Positions 51,366 to 60,014 of a stretch of DNA of 64,000 nucleotides are shown here, one piece after another. The notes beneath the pieces are model-generated. The model saw only the letters and a program-made list of their open reading frames with translations. It did not search any database and was not told where the DNA came from. Position numbers and translations under genes: made by a program. Origin of the DNA: CAVQZA01 sp963718355 (GTDB lineage Bacteria > Actinomycetota > Thermoleophilia > Gaiellales > Gaiellaceae); assembly GCA_963718355.1 (NCBI GenBank), contig CAVQZA010000010.1, forward strand, positions 186,001-250,000, given 5' to 3'. Positions within the stretch are counted from its first letter, which is position 1. The number at the start of each line of letters is the position of its first letter.

Positions 51366-52415
51366 ATGGCCGGGACAGAACAGCTCGTCGAGGAGCTCGA
51401 GCGCTCGTACCTCGAGGCGCGCGACCGCATGAACGACCCGTCGGTCTACAACGACCGCCGCGAGGGCGCCGATGCCGGTCGCCGGTTGAAGGAGCTCGAA
51501 GGCCCGTACAAGCTCGCCATGGAGTGGCGGCAGATCAACGCCGACCTCGAGGCCGCGCAGGGGGACAGCGACCTGAAGGAGCTCGTTCCCGAGCTCGAGC
51601 AGCGACTCGAGGAGCTCGAGGAGGAGCTACGCGTCTCGCTGATCGAAGCCGATCCGGTCGACCGGAAAGACACGATCGTGGAGGTGCGCCAGGGAGTGGG
51701 AGGCGACGAGGCAGCGCTTTGGGCCGCCGACGTCGTCCGCATGCTCACGCGCTACGCGGAGCGGCGCGGCTTCAAGTGGGAGCAGCTCTCCGTGAATCCG
51801 AACGAGGCGGGCGGGATCAAGGAGGCCGTGTTCGCGGTCAAAGGCGACGGCGCGTACTCGGTGTTCAAGTGGGAGGCGGGCACCCACCGGGTGCAGCGCG
51901 TCCCCGAGACCGAGTCGCAGGGCCGGATCCACACCTCGACCGCCACCGTCGCCGTGATGCCCGAGGCTGAGGAGGTCGAGGTCGAGATCGACCAGAACGA
52001 CCTCAAGATCGACGTCTACCGCTCGACCGGCCCCGGCGGCCAGAGCGTCAACACGACCGACTCCGCAGTCCGCATCACCCACGTTCCCACCGGCGTCGTG
52101 GTCGCGATGCAGGACGAGAAGTCGCAGCTCCAGAACAAGGTCAAGGCGATGCGTGTGCTGCGTGCGCGGATCTACGAGCTCGAGCGCGAGCGCCAGCAGG
52201 CCGAGCAGTCGGCGACGCGTCGCGCGCAGATCGGCGGGGGTGAGCGGGCCGAGAAGATCCGCACCTACAACTACGCAGAGAGCCGCGTCACCGACCACCG
52301 GATAAAGCTGACCGTGCACCGCCTCGACCAGGTGCTCCAGGGCGAGCTCGAGGAGTTCACCGAGGCGATCGCCGCCGAGGAGCGCCGCCGCGCCCTCGAA
52401 ACTGCTTCGGCTTGA
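51366..52415 (+). CDS. prfA: Peptide chain release factor 1
   Basis: A 349-residue class I release factor. The tripeptide at 180-182 is Pro-Glu-Thr in RVPETESQGRIHTS, the P-x-T pattern of RF1, which reads UAA and UAG; RF2 would have SPF. The catalytic GGQ is at 224-226 (STGPGGQSVNTT), the glutamine of which is methylated by PrmC, encoded next. ATG at 51366 removes a spurious N-terminal extension and gives the family's normal helical start. It overlaps prmC by 4 bp (TTGA). Confidence 0.96.
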   Translation: MAGTEQLVEELERSYLEARDRMNDPSVYNDRREGADAGRRLKELEGPYKLAMEWRQINADLEAAQGDSDLKELVPELEQRLEELEEELRVSLIEADPVDRKDTIVEVRQGVGGDEAALWAADVVRMLTRYAERRGFKWEQLSVNPNEAGGIKEAVFAVKGDGAYSVFKWEAGTHRVQRVPETESQGRIHTSTATVAVMPEAEEVEVEIDQNDLKIDVYRSTGPGGQSVNTTDSAVRITHVPTGVVVAMQDEKSQLQNKVKAMRVLRARIYELERERQQAEQSATRRAQIGGGERAEKIRTYNYAESRVTDHRIKLTVHRLDQVLQGELEEFTEAIAAEERRRALETASA

Positions 52416-53248
52416 CACTCGGCGAGGTTCTCAAGCGCAGCACCGTGTTCTTCACCGAGCGCGGGATCGACTCGCCGCGACTCGACGCGGAGTTCATCCT
52501 CGCCCACGCCCTCGGGCTCGCCCGGCTCGATCTTTACCTCGAGTTCGATCGCCCACTCACAGAGGAGGAGCTCGCCCGCTGCCGTGCGCTGGTCGAGCGA
52601 CGCGGGAAGCGCGAGCCGCTCGCCTATGTGCTCGGTGAGTGGGGCTTCCGGCGGCTGATCCTGCACTGCGACAGTCGCGCGCTCGTTCCACGGCCCGAGA
52701 CCGAGGTGCTCGTCGAGCGCGCCCTTGCGCTCCTCGAGGGCGTCGAGCGGCCGCGGGTGCTCGACATCGGCACCGGCACGGGCGCGGTCGCGCTCTCACT
52801 CCTGGCCGAGCGCGCCGGCGTCCGCATGACGGCGTTCGACATCTCGGCCGGCGCGCTCGCACTCGCGCGCGAGAACGCGGAGCTGCTTCGCCTCGAGCCG
52901 GCCTTCGTCGAGGGCGACTTCCGCGTAGGCCTGCCGGAGGGGCCATTCGATCTCGTCGTCTCGAACCCGCCCTATGTGAAGCACGACGAAATCGACGGGC
53001 TCGAGCCGGAGGTGCGCGACTGGGAGCCGCGCGAGGCGCTCGTCGCGGAAGACGGCCCGGCCGAGGTCGCCCGCGCCGCGCTCGCCGCACTCGAGCCGGG
53101 CGGCGCGGTCGCGCTCGAGGTCGGCGACGGCCAGGCGAGCGAAGTCGCCGGGGCGCTCGAGGCGCTCGGCTACCACGATGTCACGATCACCCTCGATCTC
53201 AACGAGCGCGAGCGGGTTGTCGAGGGGAGGGTCGCGCGTGTCGATTGA
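52412..53248 (+). CDS. prmC: Release factor glutamine methyltransferase PrmC
   Basis: A 278-residue N5-glutamine methyltransferase. An N-terminal helical domain is followed by the SAM motif LDIGTGTGAVALSL (residues 117-130) and the catalytic NPPY at 185-188. PRPETEVLVE upstream of the SAM site is also typical. It methylates the GGQ glutamine of RF1 and RF2, raising termination efficiency. The start is a TTG overlapping the prfA stop. Its 3' end overlaps the next gene by 11 bp. Confidence 0.94.
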   Translation: MTLGEVLKRSTVFFTERGIDSPRLDAEFILAHALGLARLDLYLEFDRPLTEEELARCRALVERRGKREPLAYVLGEWGFRRLILHCDSRALVPRPETEVLVERALALLEGVERPRVLDIGTGTGAVALSLLAERAGVRMTAFDISAGALALARENAELLRLEPAFVEGDFRVGLPEGPFDLVVSNPPYVKHDEIDGLEPEVRDWEPREALVAEDGPAEVARAALAALEPGGAVALEVGDGQASEVAGALEALGYHDVTITLDLNERERVVEGRVARVD

Positions 53249-53831
53249 GGAGGCGGTCGCCGCGATACGGGCCGGGCGGCCGGCGATCGTTCCGACCGAT
53301 ACGGTCTACGGCCTCGTCACGGTGCCGCAGCTCGAGGAATCGGTGCGGCGACTGTCGGAGCTCAAGCGTCGCAGCGCGAACCAGCCGATTGCGCTGATCG
53401 CGGCCGATCTCGACCGTCTCTTCGACTGGGTGCCAGAGCTGCGTGCCGGCCGGATCGCAGCGGCCGTGCTCCCGGGCCCGTACACGCTCGTGCTCCCGAA
53501 CCCGGCGCGACGGTTCCCCTGGCTCGCGGGCGCGAACCCGGATGCGATTGGCGTGCGCGTCCCGTCGCTCTCCGGTGATGCGAAGGCGCTGCTCGACCAG
53601 CTCGGCGCCGTGGCCGGAACGAGCGCCAACCTCCATGGCGGTCCCGAGCCGCGGCGCCTCACCGATATCGCCGCGGAGCTCCGCGCCGCCTGCACGACCC
53701 TCGACGGCGGCGAGCTCCCGGGCATCGCCTCGACGGTGATCGACTTCACCGGGCCTGAGCCGGTCGTCCTGCGCGAGGGCGCCGGCAGCGCGGCCGAGGC
53801 GATCGCGCGGGCCGCCGCCGCGGTCGGCTGA
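53238..53831 (+). CDS. L-threonylcarbamoyladenylate synthase (Sua5/YwlC/TsaC)
   Basis: A 197-residue YrdC-like domain protein. Motifs are GRPAIVPTDTVYGLV at the start, LKRRSANQPIAL (the Lys/Arg ATP and threonine site), and GAVAGTSANLHGG. It makes threonylcarbamoyl-AMP from threonine, bicarbonate and ATP for the t6A37 tRNA modification. It is the short form without the Sua5 C-terminal domain. GTG at 53238 has GAGGGGAGGG upstream, inside prmC. The prfA-prmC-sua5-glyA order is common in Gram-positive bacteria. Confidence 0.92.
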   Translation: MSIEEAVAAIRAGRPAIVPTDTVYGLVTVPQLEESVRRLSELKRRSANQPIALIAADLDRLFDWVPELRAGRIAAAVLPGPYTLVLPNPARRFPWLAGANPDAIGVRVPSLSGDAKALLDQLGAVAGTSANLHGGPEPRRLTDIAAELRAACTTLDGGELPGIASTVIDFTGPEPVVLREGAGSAAEAIARAAAAVG

Positions 53832-53874
53832 CCGCGGAAGTACGATCTTCGGAACCCTGGAGAGGAGAGCCCGA

Positions 53875-55167
53875 ATGGCAGTCGCGCAGTACACGCTCGC
53901 CCAGCTTCGCACCGCAGGCCTCGACGAGGTCGATCCCGAGATCGCCGGCCTGCTCGGCAAGGAGCTCGAGCGCCAGCGCGGCCAGATCGAGCTGATCGCG
54001 TCGGAGAACTTCACCTGGCCTTCTATCCTCGAGGCGGTCGGCAGCGTCCCGACCAACAAGTACGCCGAGGGCTATCCGGGCAAGCGCTACTACGGCGGCT
54101 GCGAGGTCGTCGACGAGATCGAGGTGCTCGCGATCGAGCGGGCGAAGGAGCTCTTCGGCGCCGAGCACGCGAACGTCCAGCCGAACGCCGGCGCCGCGAC
54201 GAATACGGCGGTCTACATGGCGATGCTCGATCCCGGAGACACGATCCTCTCGCTCCGTCTCGATCACGGCGGCCACCTCACGCACGGGCTCAAGGTCAAC
54301 GTCTCGGGCCGGCTCTACACGATCGCCCACTACGGCGTTGACCGCGAGACGAACCTCGTCGACTACGCCGAGGTGCTGAAGCTCGCGCAGGAGCACCGGC
54401 CGAAGCTGATCGTCTGCGGCGGCTCCGCGTATCCGCGCACCGTCGAGACGTGGGAGTTCCGCAAGATCGCCGACGAGGTCGGTGCGCTGCTCCTCTGCGA
54501 CATGGCGCACTTCGCCGGGCTCGTCGCCGCCGGGCTCCAGCCGAACCCGGTCGAGCACTGCGACTTCGTCACCTCGACCACGCACAAGACGCTGGCCGGG
54601 CCGCGCTCCGGCTTCATCCTCTGCCGCGAGCAATACGCGCAGGCCGTCGACCGCGCGATCTTCCCCGGGCTCCAGGGCGGACCGTTGATGCACACGATCG
54701 CCGCCAAGGCCGCGTGCTTCCGGATCGCCGCCAGCGACGCGTTTCGCGAGTACCAGCAGCAGATCCGCGCCAACGCCGACGCGCTCGCCGAGACGCTGCA
54801 GGAGGGCGGGCTCTCGGTGCTCACAGGAGGCACCGACACGCACCTGCTCCAGCTCGATCTGCGCGGCACCGATTGGACGGGGAAGGACGCCGAGGAACGA
54901 CTCGACGAGGTCGGCCTCACCGTGAACCGCAACACGGTGCCCTTCGACGAGCAGCCGCCGACGATCGCCTCAGGTGTCCGCATCGGCACCCCGGCGGCGA
55001 CGATGCGAGGGTTCGACGCCGACGACTTCCGCGAGGTCGGCCGGATCATCGTCGGCGCGCTCACCGCCGACGCGGACATCGCCGCGCTCCGCGCCCGCGC
55101 CGAGGCGCTCTGTGATGCAAACCCGCTCTACCCGGGCTTCCGCGGCTATCCGACGTACGTGGCATGA
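53875..55167 (+). CDS. glyA: Serine hydroxymethyltransferase
   Basis: A 430-residue PLP enzyme of full length. The N-terminal ELIASENFTWPSILEAVGS, then YAEGYPGKRYYGGCEVVD, and the PLP lysine Lys238 in TTHKTLAGPR are all present. It interconverts serine and glycine with tetrahydrofolate as the one-carbon carrier. AGAGGAG lies 8 bases before the ATG, and a TACGAT element near 53842 may be its promoter. It overlaps upp by 4 bp (ATGA). Confidence 0.96.
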   Translation: MAVAQYTLAQLRTAGLDEVDPEIAGLLGKELERQRGQIELIASENFTWPSILEAVGSVPTNKYAEGYPGKRYYGGCEVVDEIEVLAIERAKELFGAEHANVQPNAGAATNTAVYMAMLDPGDTILSLRLDHGGHLTHGLKVNVSGRLYTIAHYGVDRETNLVDYAEVLKLAQEHRPKLIVCGGSAYPRTVETWEFRKIADEVGALLLCDMAHFAGLVAAGLQPNPVEHCDFVTSTTHKTLAGPRSGFILCREQYAQAVDRAIFPGLQGGPLMHTIAAKAACFRIAASDAFREYQQQIRANADALAETLQEGGLSVLTGGTDTHLLQLDLRGTDWTGKDAEERLDEVGLTVNRNTVPFDEQPPTIASGVRIGTPAATMRGFDADDFREVGRIIVGALTADADIAALRARAEALCDANPLYPGFRGYPTYVA

Positions 55168-55796
55168 GCGGCTCGGTCGTCCAGGTCGATCATCCGCTGG
55201 TGCAGCACAAGCTCGGCCTACTGCGCGACGCGAACACCGACACGCAACTCTTCCGCCTCCTCGTCAACGAGCTGACACTCCTCCTCACCTACGAGGCGAC
55301 GAAGGACTTCGCCACCGAGGACGTCGAGGTCGACACGCCGCTCGAGCGCACGACCGTCCGCCGCATCTCGGGCAAGAAGGTCGCCGTCTGTCCGATCCTC
55401 CGCGCCGGGATGGGGATGCTCGACGGCGTGCTCTCGCTGATCTCCGGCGCGCGGGTCGGCTTCATCGGCCTCTACCGCGACGAGGAGACGCTTCAGCCGG
55501 TCGAGTACTACGTGAAGCTTCCGTCCGACATCGCCATGCGCGACGTGATCCTGCTCGACCCGATGCTCGCGACCGGCAACTCGACTGCCGCCGCGGTCGG
55601 GCGCGTCAAGGAAGCGGGCGCGATGTCGATCACGCTGATCGGGCTGATCGCAGCGCCGGAGGGGCTCGCCAACATCCATGAGAACCATCCCGATGTGCGC
55701 ATCGTCGTCGCCGGCATCGACCACGGCCTGAACGAGAAGGGCTACATCGTCCCGGGCCTCGGCGACGCGGGAGACCGGCTCTACGGCACGAAGTAA
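55164..55796 (+). CDS. upp: Uracil phosphoribosyltransferase
   Basis: A 210-residue salvage enzyme converting uracil and PRPP to UMP. The signature stretches are VQVDHPLVQHKLGLLRD, CPILRAGMGMLDGVL, and the PRPP-binding loop DPMLATGNST. The C-terminal uracil-binding region GIDHGLNEKGYIVPGLGDAGDR is complete. Length and start agree with the family. Coupled to glyA by an ATGA overlap and followed 9 bp later by the glycosyl-phosphate transferase. Confidence 0.96.
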   Translation: MSGSVVQVDHPLVQHKLGLLRDANTDTQLFRLLVNELTLLLTYEATKDFATEDVEVDTPLERTTVRRISGKKVAVCPILRAGMGMLDGVLSLISGARVGFIGLYRDEETLQPVEYYVKLPSDIAMRDVILLDPMLATGNSTAAAVGRVKEAGAMSITLIGLIAAPEGLANIHENHPDVRIVVAGIDHGLNEKGYIVPGLGDAGDRLYGTK

Positions 55797-55805
55797 GGCA
55801 CCGCC

Positions 55806-56924
55806 ATGTGGGAGACGCTGACCGACAATCCAGAAGTCCTCTACTCGGCGATCATCGCCTGCGTGATCGTGGTGATGCTGACGCCGGCAGTCGGCGGGAT
55901 GGCGCGGAGGCTCGGCGCGGTCGACGAGCCGGACGGACGCCGGCTCAACGTCCTGCCGATCCCGCGCCTCGGCGGCCTTGCGCTCTTCCTGGGCATCTTC
56001 ATCCCGGCGCTCGCGTTCCTGCACCTCGGCCGCGAGATGCGCGGGCTCCTGATCGGAGCCGCTATCGCGACGGTCGTCGGAGCGGTCGACGACGTTCGCG
56101 GCCTGCGCTGGTGGCAGAAGCTCGGCGGCCAGTTCCTCGCCGCCGCGATCCCGGTCAGCTTCGGCGTCTGGATCTCGCACTTCACGTTCCCGTTCCTCGG
56201 CGTCAACACGCTGTCGCCGTGGATCGGCGCGCCGCTCAGCCTGCTCTGGATCGTCGCGATCATGAACATGGTCAACTTCCTCGACGGGATGGACGGGCTC
56301 GCCGCGGGCGTCTGCGGGATCTCGGGCTTCACCTTTGCCCTGATCGCGCTCTCGGTCGGCAAGATCGACCCGGCGATCCTCTCCGCCGCCGTGTTCGGCG
56401 CCACGTTCGGCTTCCTGCGCCACAACTTCTATCCGGCGCGGATCTTCATGGGCGACTCCGGCGCGCTGTTACTCGGCTTCGTGCTCGCGACGATCTCGGT
56501 GCAGGGTCTACTGAAGACGGCGTCAACGGTCACCCTGTTCCTGCCACTGCTCGTCCTCGCCGTGCCGATCCTCGACACCTCGTTCGTGGTCGCGCGGCGC
56601 CTCAAGCATGGCACCCCGATCTACACCGCCGACCGCGGTCACCTGCACCACCGCTTCGTCGACATCGGCTTCTCGCAGCGGCGCGCCGCGCTGACGATCT
56701 ATGTCTGGACGCTGACGCTCGCGCTCGCCGCGATCGCGACCCGCTTCGTCCCCTTTCGCGCCCACGGCGTCTGGCACCCGTGGTGGACGGCGCTCGCGGT
56801 CGGGATCGGCCTCGTCGCGCTCGGCACGTCGATCTACATCGTCTACCTGCTCGAGATCGTGAAGCTCGCGAACCCTCGCATCCGCCGCCGCGAAGAGGCG
56901 GAGCGGCTGCGCAGGTCCGCCTAG
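55806..56924 (+). CDS. UDP-sugar:undecaprenyl-phosphate sugar-1-phosphate transferase (WecA/TagO/MraY family)
   Basis: A 372-residue polytopic membrane enzyme of the polyprenyl-phosphate N-acetylhexosamine-1-phosphate transferase family. Conserved cytoplasmic loops are DEPDGRRLN and PRLGGLALF, VGAVDDVRGL, NMVNFLDGMDGLAAG, FMGDSGALLLGF, and the late HLHHRFVDIGFSQRRA with its histidines, which is the WecA/TagO type rather than the MraY type. It starts assembly of a lipid-linked cell-wall polymer by moving GlcNAc-1-P onto undecaprenyl phosphate. Its stop shares the bases CTAG with the convergent hydrolase. Confidence 0.92.
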   Translation: MWETLTDNPEVLYSAIIACVIVVMLTPAVGGMARRLGAVDEPDGRRLNVLPIPRLGGLALFLGIFIPALAFLHLGREMRGLLIGAAIATVVGAVDDVRGLRWWQKLGGQFLAAAIPVSFGVWISHFTFPFLGVNTLSPWIGAPLSLLWIVAIMNMVNFLDGMDGLAAGVCGISGFTFALIALSVGKIDPAILSAAVFGATFGFLRHNFYPARIFMGDSGALLLGFVLATISVQGLLKTASTVTLFLPLLVLAVPILDTSFVVARRLKHGTPIYTADRGHLHHRFVDIGFSQRRAALTIYVWTLTLALAAIATRFVPFRAHGVWHPWWTALAVGIGLVALGTSIYIVYLLEIVKLANPRIRRREEAERLRRSA

Positions 56925-57637
56925 CTCGACCAGTCGACGAAGTCGGCGAGCGCCTCGTTGAAGCCGGGCGCGAACTGCGGGTCGTGACCGGCGCCGCGGA
57001 TCACGAGCCGCTCCGCGTCGAGCTCCTCCTCGAGCACGTCGCAGACCCGCTCGAAAGCCGCACCGTGCCCGCCGGACACGACGAGCTTCGGGAACGGTGC
57101 AGCGGCGAGCGGCTCGAACGGGATCTCGGCCTCGCTCGGCAGGCGCTCGACCATCAGCATCCGCGCGCCCTGCTCGAGCTCCGGCGGCAACGGGTCGGGC
57201 AGCGTGGGAGGCGAGCTCGAGACGAACGAGAAGAACTCGACGAGGAACGTGCGCGGGTCGTTCGACCGAGAACGCGCGTGCTCCTCGAGCGCCGCGATCG
57301 CCGCCTCGGCGTCCGGGTCTCCGCGCGCGATTCCGAAGCACGGCGGCTCGATCACGGTCAGCGAGCGCACGAGGCCGGGCCGTTCGGCGGCCGCGAGCAG
57401 CGTGACGATGCCGCCGTACGAGTGGCCGGCCAGGTGGTCGCCCGGCTCCAGCTGCTCGGCCAGCCAGCGGCCGTGCTCTTCGAAGTCGATCGCCGCGACC
57501 GGCGGCCCCGGCGGGAAGCCCGGACGGTTCAGGATTGCGAGCTCGAACCGCTCCGCAAGCGGCGCCTGCGCGCTCCAGGTCGCCGCCCCGTTGCCGACGC
57601 TGCCGTGGACGAGCACGAGTCGCGGCCGTGTGGGCAC
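56921..57637 (-). CDS. Alpha/beta hydrolase
   Basis: A 238-residue alpha/beta-hydrolase fold protein. The start is LVLVHGSVGNGAATW with the HG oxyanion motif, the nucleophile elbow is GHSYGG, and the C-terminal histidine lies in GAGHDPQFAPG. The catalytic acid is probably the aspartate or glutamate in FERVCDVLEEE. No signal peptide, so cytoplasmic; the substrate is unknown. It is transcribed towards the WecA-like gene and away from the ATP synthase operon. Confidence 0.85.
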   Translation of the reverse strand: MPTRPRLVLVHGSVGNGAATWSAQAPLAERFELAILNRPGFPPGPPVAAIDFEEHGRWLAEQLEPGDHLAGHSYGGIVTLLAAAERPGLVRSLTVIEPPCFGIARGDPDAEAAIAALEEHARSRSNDPRTFLVEFFSFVSSSPPTLPDPLPPELEQGARMLMVERLPSEAEIPFEPLAAAPFPKLVVSGGHGAAFERVCDVLEEELDAERLVIRGAGHDPQFAPGFNEALADFVDWSS

Positions 57638-57709
57638 TCCACGATCCTATCGGACACAAACTTGTGACGAAATGGGCCACTTTCCGCCTGCCTGCGGGGA
57701 TTTGCAGTG

Positions 57710-57740
57710 TTACAAACTGGCACCCCTGCTCTGGTATGCT
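57710..57740 (+). promoter_or_regulatory. Promoter of the ATP synthase operon
   Basis: TTACAA at 57710-57715, a 19-base spacer, and TATGCT at 57735-57740 preceded by TG one base upstream (extended -10). The first gene's ATG is nine bases after the -10, so the transcript is probably leaderless or nearly so. Confidence 0.45.
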
Positions 57741-57749
57741 CGCCGCGGG

Positions 57750-57950
57750 ATGGAGCACGCCCCCCGTAAAAGCCGAAGCGGCGTGTCCGCCGGGATGCTG
57801 CTCGCAAGCGCGATCGTCCTCTGCATCGCGATCGGCGCAGCCATCGGCGCTGCTGCAGGCTCGGTCGGGTACGGCATCGTCTTCGGCGCCGTGCTCGGGA
57901 TTCCGGTCGGCACCGCAGTCGTCGTCGTCGTGTATCGGGACGCTCGCTGA
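57750..57950 (+). CDS. Small two-helix membrane protein, AtpZ-like
   Basis: A 66-residue protein with a basic start (RKSRSG) and two membrane helices (LLASAIVLCIAIGAAIGA and IVFGAVLGIPVGTAVVVVV) joined by a glycine-rich turn, ending YRDAR. Size, topology and position at the head of the ATP synthase operon match AtpZ-type accessory proteins, which help assembly or ion supply of the F0 sector. Sequence alone would not prove it. Its stop overlaps the start of the AtpI-like gene (TGATG). Confidence 0.6.
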   Translation: MEHAPRKSRSGVSAGMLLASAIVLCIAIGAAIGAAAGSVGYGIVFGAVLGIPVGTAVVVVVYRDAR

Positions 57951-58336
57951 TGAAGACCCTCGTCTCGACGCCGAGACCCGTACCCGGACGTTTTCTCCCC
58001 GCGGCCGGAGCCGCGCTCGTCCTCCTGCTCGCGCTGCCGATCTTCCTGCTCGCGGGCTGGCCGCTCGCAGGCTGGGCTCTCGGCACGGTCCTCTGGGTCG
58101 CGGTCGAGGCGATCGGCCTCCTGGTGACGCGCGCCGCGGCGAGCGGCGGTAGGCTCGCATCTTCAGGCGTGCAGGCGTTTGGACTTTTCTTCAAGACGGT
58201 GGGCGTGCTGGTCGTGCTCGTCGCCGTCGCAGTATCGAATCCCCACCTCGCGGTGGCGGCAACCTTGGTCTACGCACTCGCATACACCTTCCAGCTCGGC
58301 CTCTCGCTCCTGGCGTACTTCGGGGCGTCGCAGTGA
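57950..58336 (+). CDS. ATP synthase protein I (AtpI-like)
   Basis: A 128-residue membrane protein with four predicted helices arranged in two hairpins, the last two around TVGVLVVLVAVAVSN and AATLVYALAYTFQLGLSL. This matches AtpI, a non-essential chaperone for assembly of the c-ring, encoded before atpB in most operons. Weak sequence conservation is normal for AtpI. It overlaps atpB by 4 bp (GTGA). Confidence 0.75.
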   Translation: MKTLVSTPRPVPGRFLPAAGAALVLLLALPIFLLAGWPLAGWALGTVLWVAVEAIGLLVTRAAASGGRLASSGVQAFGLFFKTVGVLVVLVAVAVSNPHLAVAATLVYALAYTFQLGLSLLAYFGASQ

Positions 58337-59205
58337 GGCGCCTCACGCTGCTTTTCGGCGCGCTGGCGCTCGCCCTGCCGCAGGCCGCGTTCGCCAAGGG
58401 CCATTTCGATCCGTCCGAGGAGTTCAACCAGCATCCCTGGCTCCCGATCCACCTCGGCCCGCTCGATCTCTCGGTGACGAAGGCGGTCGCCTATCTCTGG
58501 CTCGGCGCGTTGCTGACGATGGCGCTCGGGATCTTCGTGATGCGCGTGAAGTTCACCGGCAAGGCGGTCGGCCGGCGCCAGGCGATCGGCGAGACGATCT
58601 ACGAGGTCGCGCAGGTTCAGGTCGCGGAGCAGGGCCTGCCGACGAAGGGCATCAAGCGGTGGTTCCCGTACGTCGCCTCGCTGATGCTCTTCATCTGGGT
58701 CGTCAACCTGATCGGCTTCATCCCGCTCCCGCTCTCGGACCAGAAGGTGACGATCTTCGGCGTGAAGCTGCCGGCGCTCGGGATCTACGCCGCTACCTCC
58801 TCGCTGTCGGTGACGCTCGCCCTCGCGCTGATGACCTTCGTCTTCACGCATGTCGAGGGCGTCCGCAACAACGGCGGCTGGGGCTACCTGAAGAGCTGGA
58901 TCCCCGATGTGCCGAAGGCGCTGCTGCCGCTGATCGTGCCGCTCGAGGTGCTCGGGCAGTTCATGCGGCTGATCTCGCTCTCCGTCCGTCTCTTTGCCAA
59001 CATGCTCGCCGGCCACATGCTGATCTTGACCTTCATCGGCCTGATCTTCGTGCTCCAGTCGCTCTGGCTCGTGCCGTTCGCGGTCGGCTTCGCGACCGTC
59101 TTCTACCTCTTCGAAGTCGTGATCGTCGTCTCGATCCAGGCGTTCATCTTCGCGGCCCTGTCAGCCATCTACATCGGCTCGGCGATCGAGCCGCAACAAC
59201 ACTAG
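58333..59205 (+). CDS. atpB: ATP synthase F0 subunit a
   Basis: A 290-residue subunit a. The essential arginine of the proton channel is in the stretch LGQFMRLISLSVRLFANMLAGH. Further helices include WFPYVASLMLFIWVVNLIGFIPLP. The N-terminus has a cleavable-looking hydrophobic stretch (LTLLFGALALALPQAAFA), giving a longer N-terminus than in E. coli. It forms the half-channels beside the c-ring. GTG start overlapping the AtpI gene. Confidence 0.95.
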   Translation: MRRLTLLFGALALALPQAAFAKGHFDPSEEFNQHPWLPIHLGPLDLSVTKAVAYLWLGALLTMALGIFVMRVKFTGKAVGRRQAIGETIYEVAQVQVAEQGLPTKGIKRWFPYVASLMLFIWVVNLIGFIPLPLSDQKVTIFGVKLPALGIYAATSSLSVTLALALMTFVFTHVEGVRNNGGWGYLKSWIPDVPKALLPLIVPLEVLGQFMRLISLSVRLFANMLAGHMLILTFIGLIFVLQSLWLVPFAVGFATVFYLFEVVIVVSIQAFIFAALSAIYIGSAIEPQQH

Positions 59206-59218
59206 GAGGAACCGCTCC

Positions 59219-59482
59219 ATGCTCACCACGATTCTCGCAGCCACCACGAACGGCACCACCGATGCCGGAAAGGCGATCGCACTCGCGCTCGGCATCGGCC
59301 TCGGCGCGCTCGGCGCCGGCGTCGGGATCGGCAACATCTTCGGCTCGATGATCCAGGCAGTCGCCCGCCAGCCGGAGCTGCGCGGCGAGCTGCAGGGAAT
59401 CCAGTGGCTCGGCTTCGCACTCACCGAGGCCGTCGTCTTCTACGGCCTGATCGGCGGCCTGCTCGCCTACGTCCTCGTCTGA
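59219..59482 (+). CDS. atpE: ATP synthase F0 subunit c
   Basis: An 87-residue two-helix proteolipid. The first helix has the glycine ladder (GIGLGALGAGVGIG), the polar loop has the conserved ARQPEL, and the ion-binding glutamate is Glu70 in FALTEAVVFYGL. There is no glutamine in helix 1 and no ES pair in helix 2, so the ring most likely carries protons rather than sodium. A strong AGGAGG Shine-Dalgarno precedes the ATG, consistent with the high copy number of c per complex. Confidence 0.96.
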   Translation: MLTTILAATTNGTTDAGKAIALALGIGLGALGAGVGIGNIFGSMIQAVARQPELRGELQGIQWLGFALTEAVVFYGLIGGLLAYVLV

Positions 59483-59486
59483 GCCG

Positions 59487-60014
59487 ATGATCGTCGCCTC
59501 TTCACAGCTGATCAAGGTCGTTCCGGGTCTGATGATCTGGACGCTGGTCGCGTTCGGCTTGACCTTCTTCGTCCTCAGGCGCTTCGCGTTCAAGCCGATC
59601 CAGAAGGTGATCGACGAGCGGCGCGCGCGCATCATGGAGAGCCTCGACGAGGCCGACAACGCCCGCGACGAGGCACGCCGGCTGCTGGAGGAGCACAAGC
59701 AGCTGATGGCGCAGGCCCGCACCGACGCCGAGGCGATCCTCGCCGAGGCCCGGCACATCGCCGACTCGCAGCGGGAGCGCGTCAAGGAGGAGGCCGAGAC
59801 CGATCGCAAGCGGCGGCTCGAGGAGACGCGGCGCGAGATCGCCGCCGAGACCCAGCGCGCGCTCGAGCAGATCCGGCTCGAGGTCGCCGAGCTGACGCTC
59901 GTCGCGACGACGAAGGTCACCGGCAAGGTGCTCGACGACGACGACCAGCGGCGGCTCATCTCCGAGGCGATCGCCGGCCTCGACTTCTCCGTGCTGGAGG
60001 CCTCCGAGAACTAA
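59487..60014 (+). CDS. atpF: ATP synthase F0 subunit b
   Basis: A 175-residue peripheral-stalk subunit. One N-terminal membrane helix (VPGLMIWTLVAFGLTFFVL) is followed by a long charged coiled coil rich in Glu, Arg and Ala (EARRLLEEHKQLMAQARTDAE and on). It links subunit a to the F1 head through subunit delta, the next gene. Overlap with atpH is TAATG. Confidence 0.95.
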   Translation: MIVASSQLIKVVPGLMIWTLVAFGLTFFVLRRFAFKPIQKVIDERRARIMESLDEADNARDEARRLLEEHKQLMAQARTDAEAILAEARHIADSQRERVKEEAETDRKRRLEETRREIAAETQRALEQIRLEVAELTLVATTKVTGKVLDDDDQRRLISEAIAGLDFSVLEASEN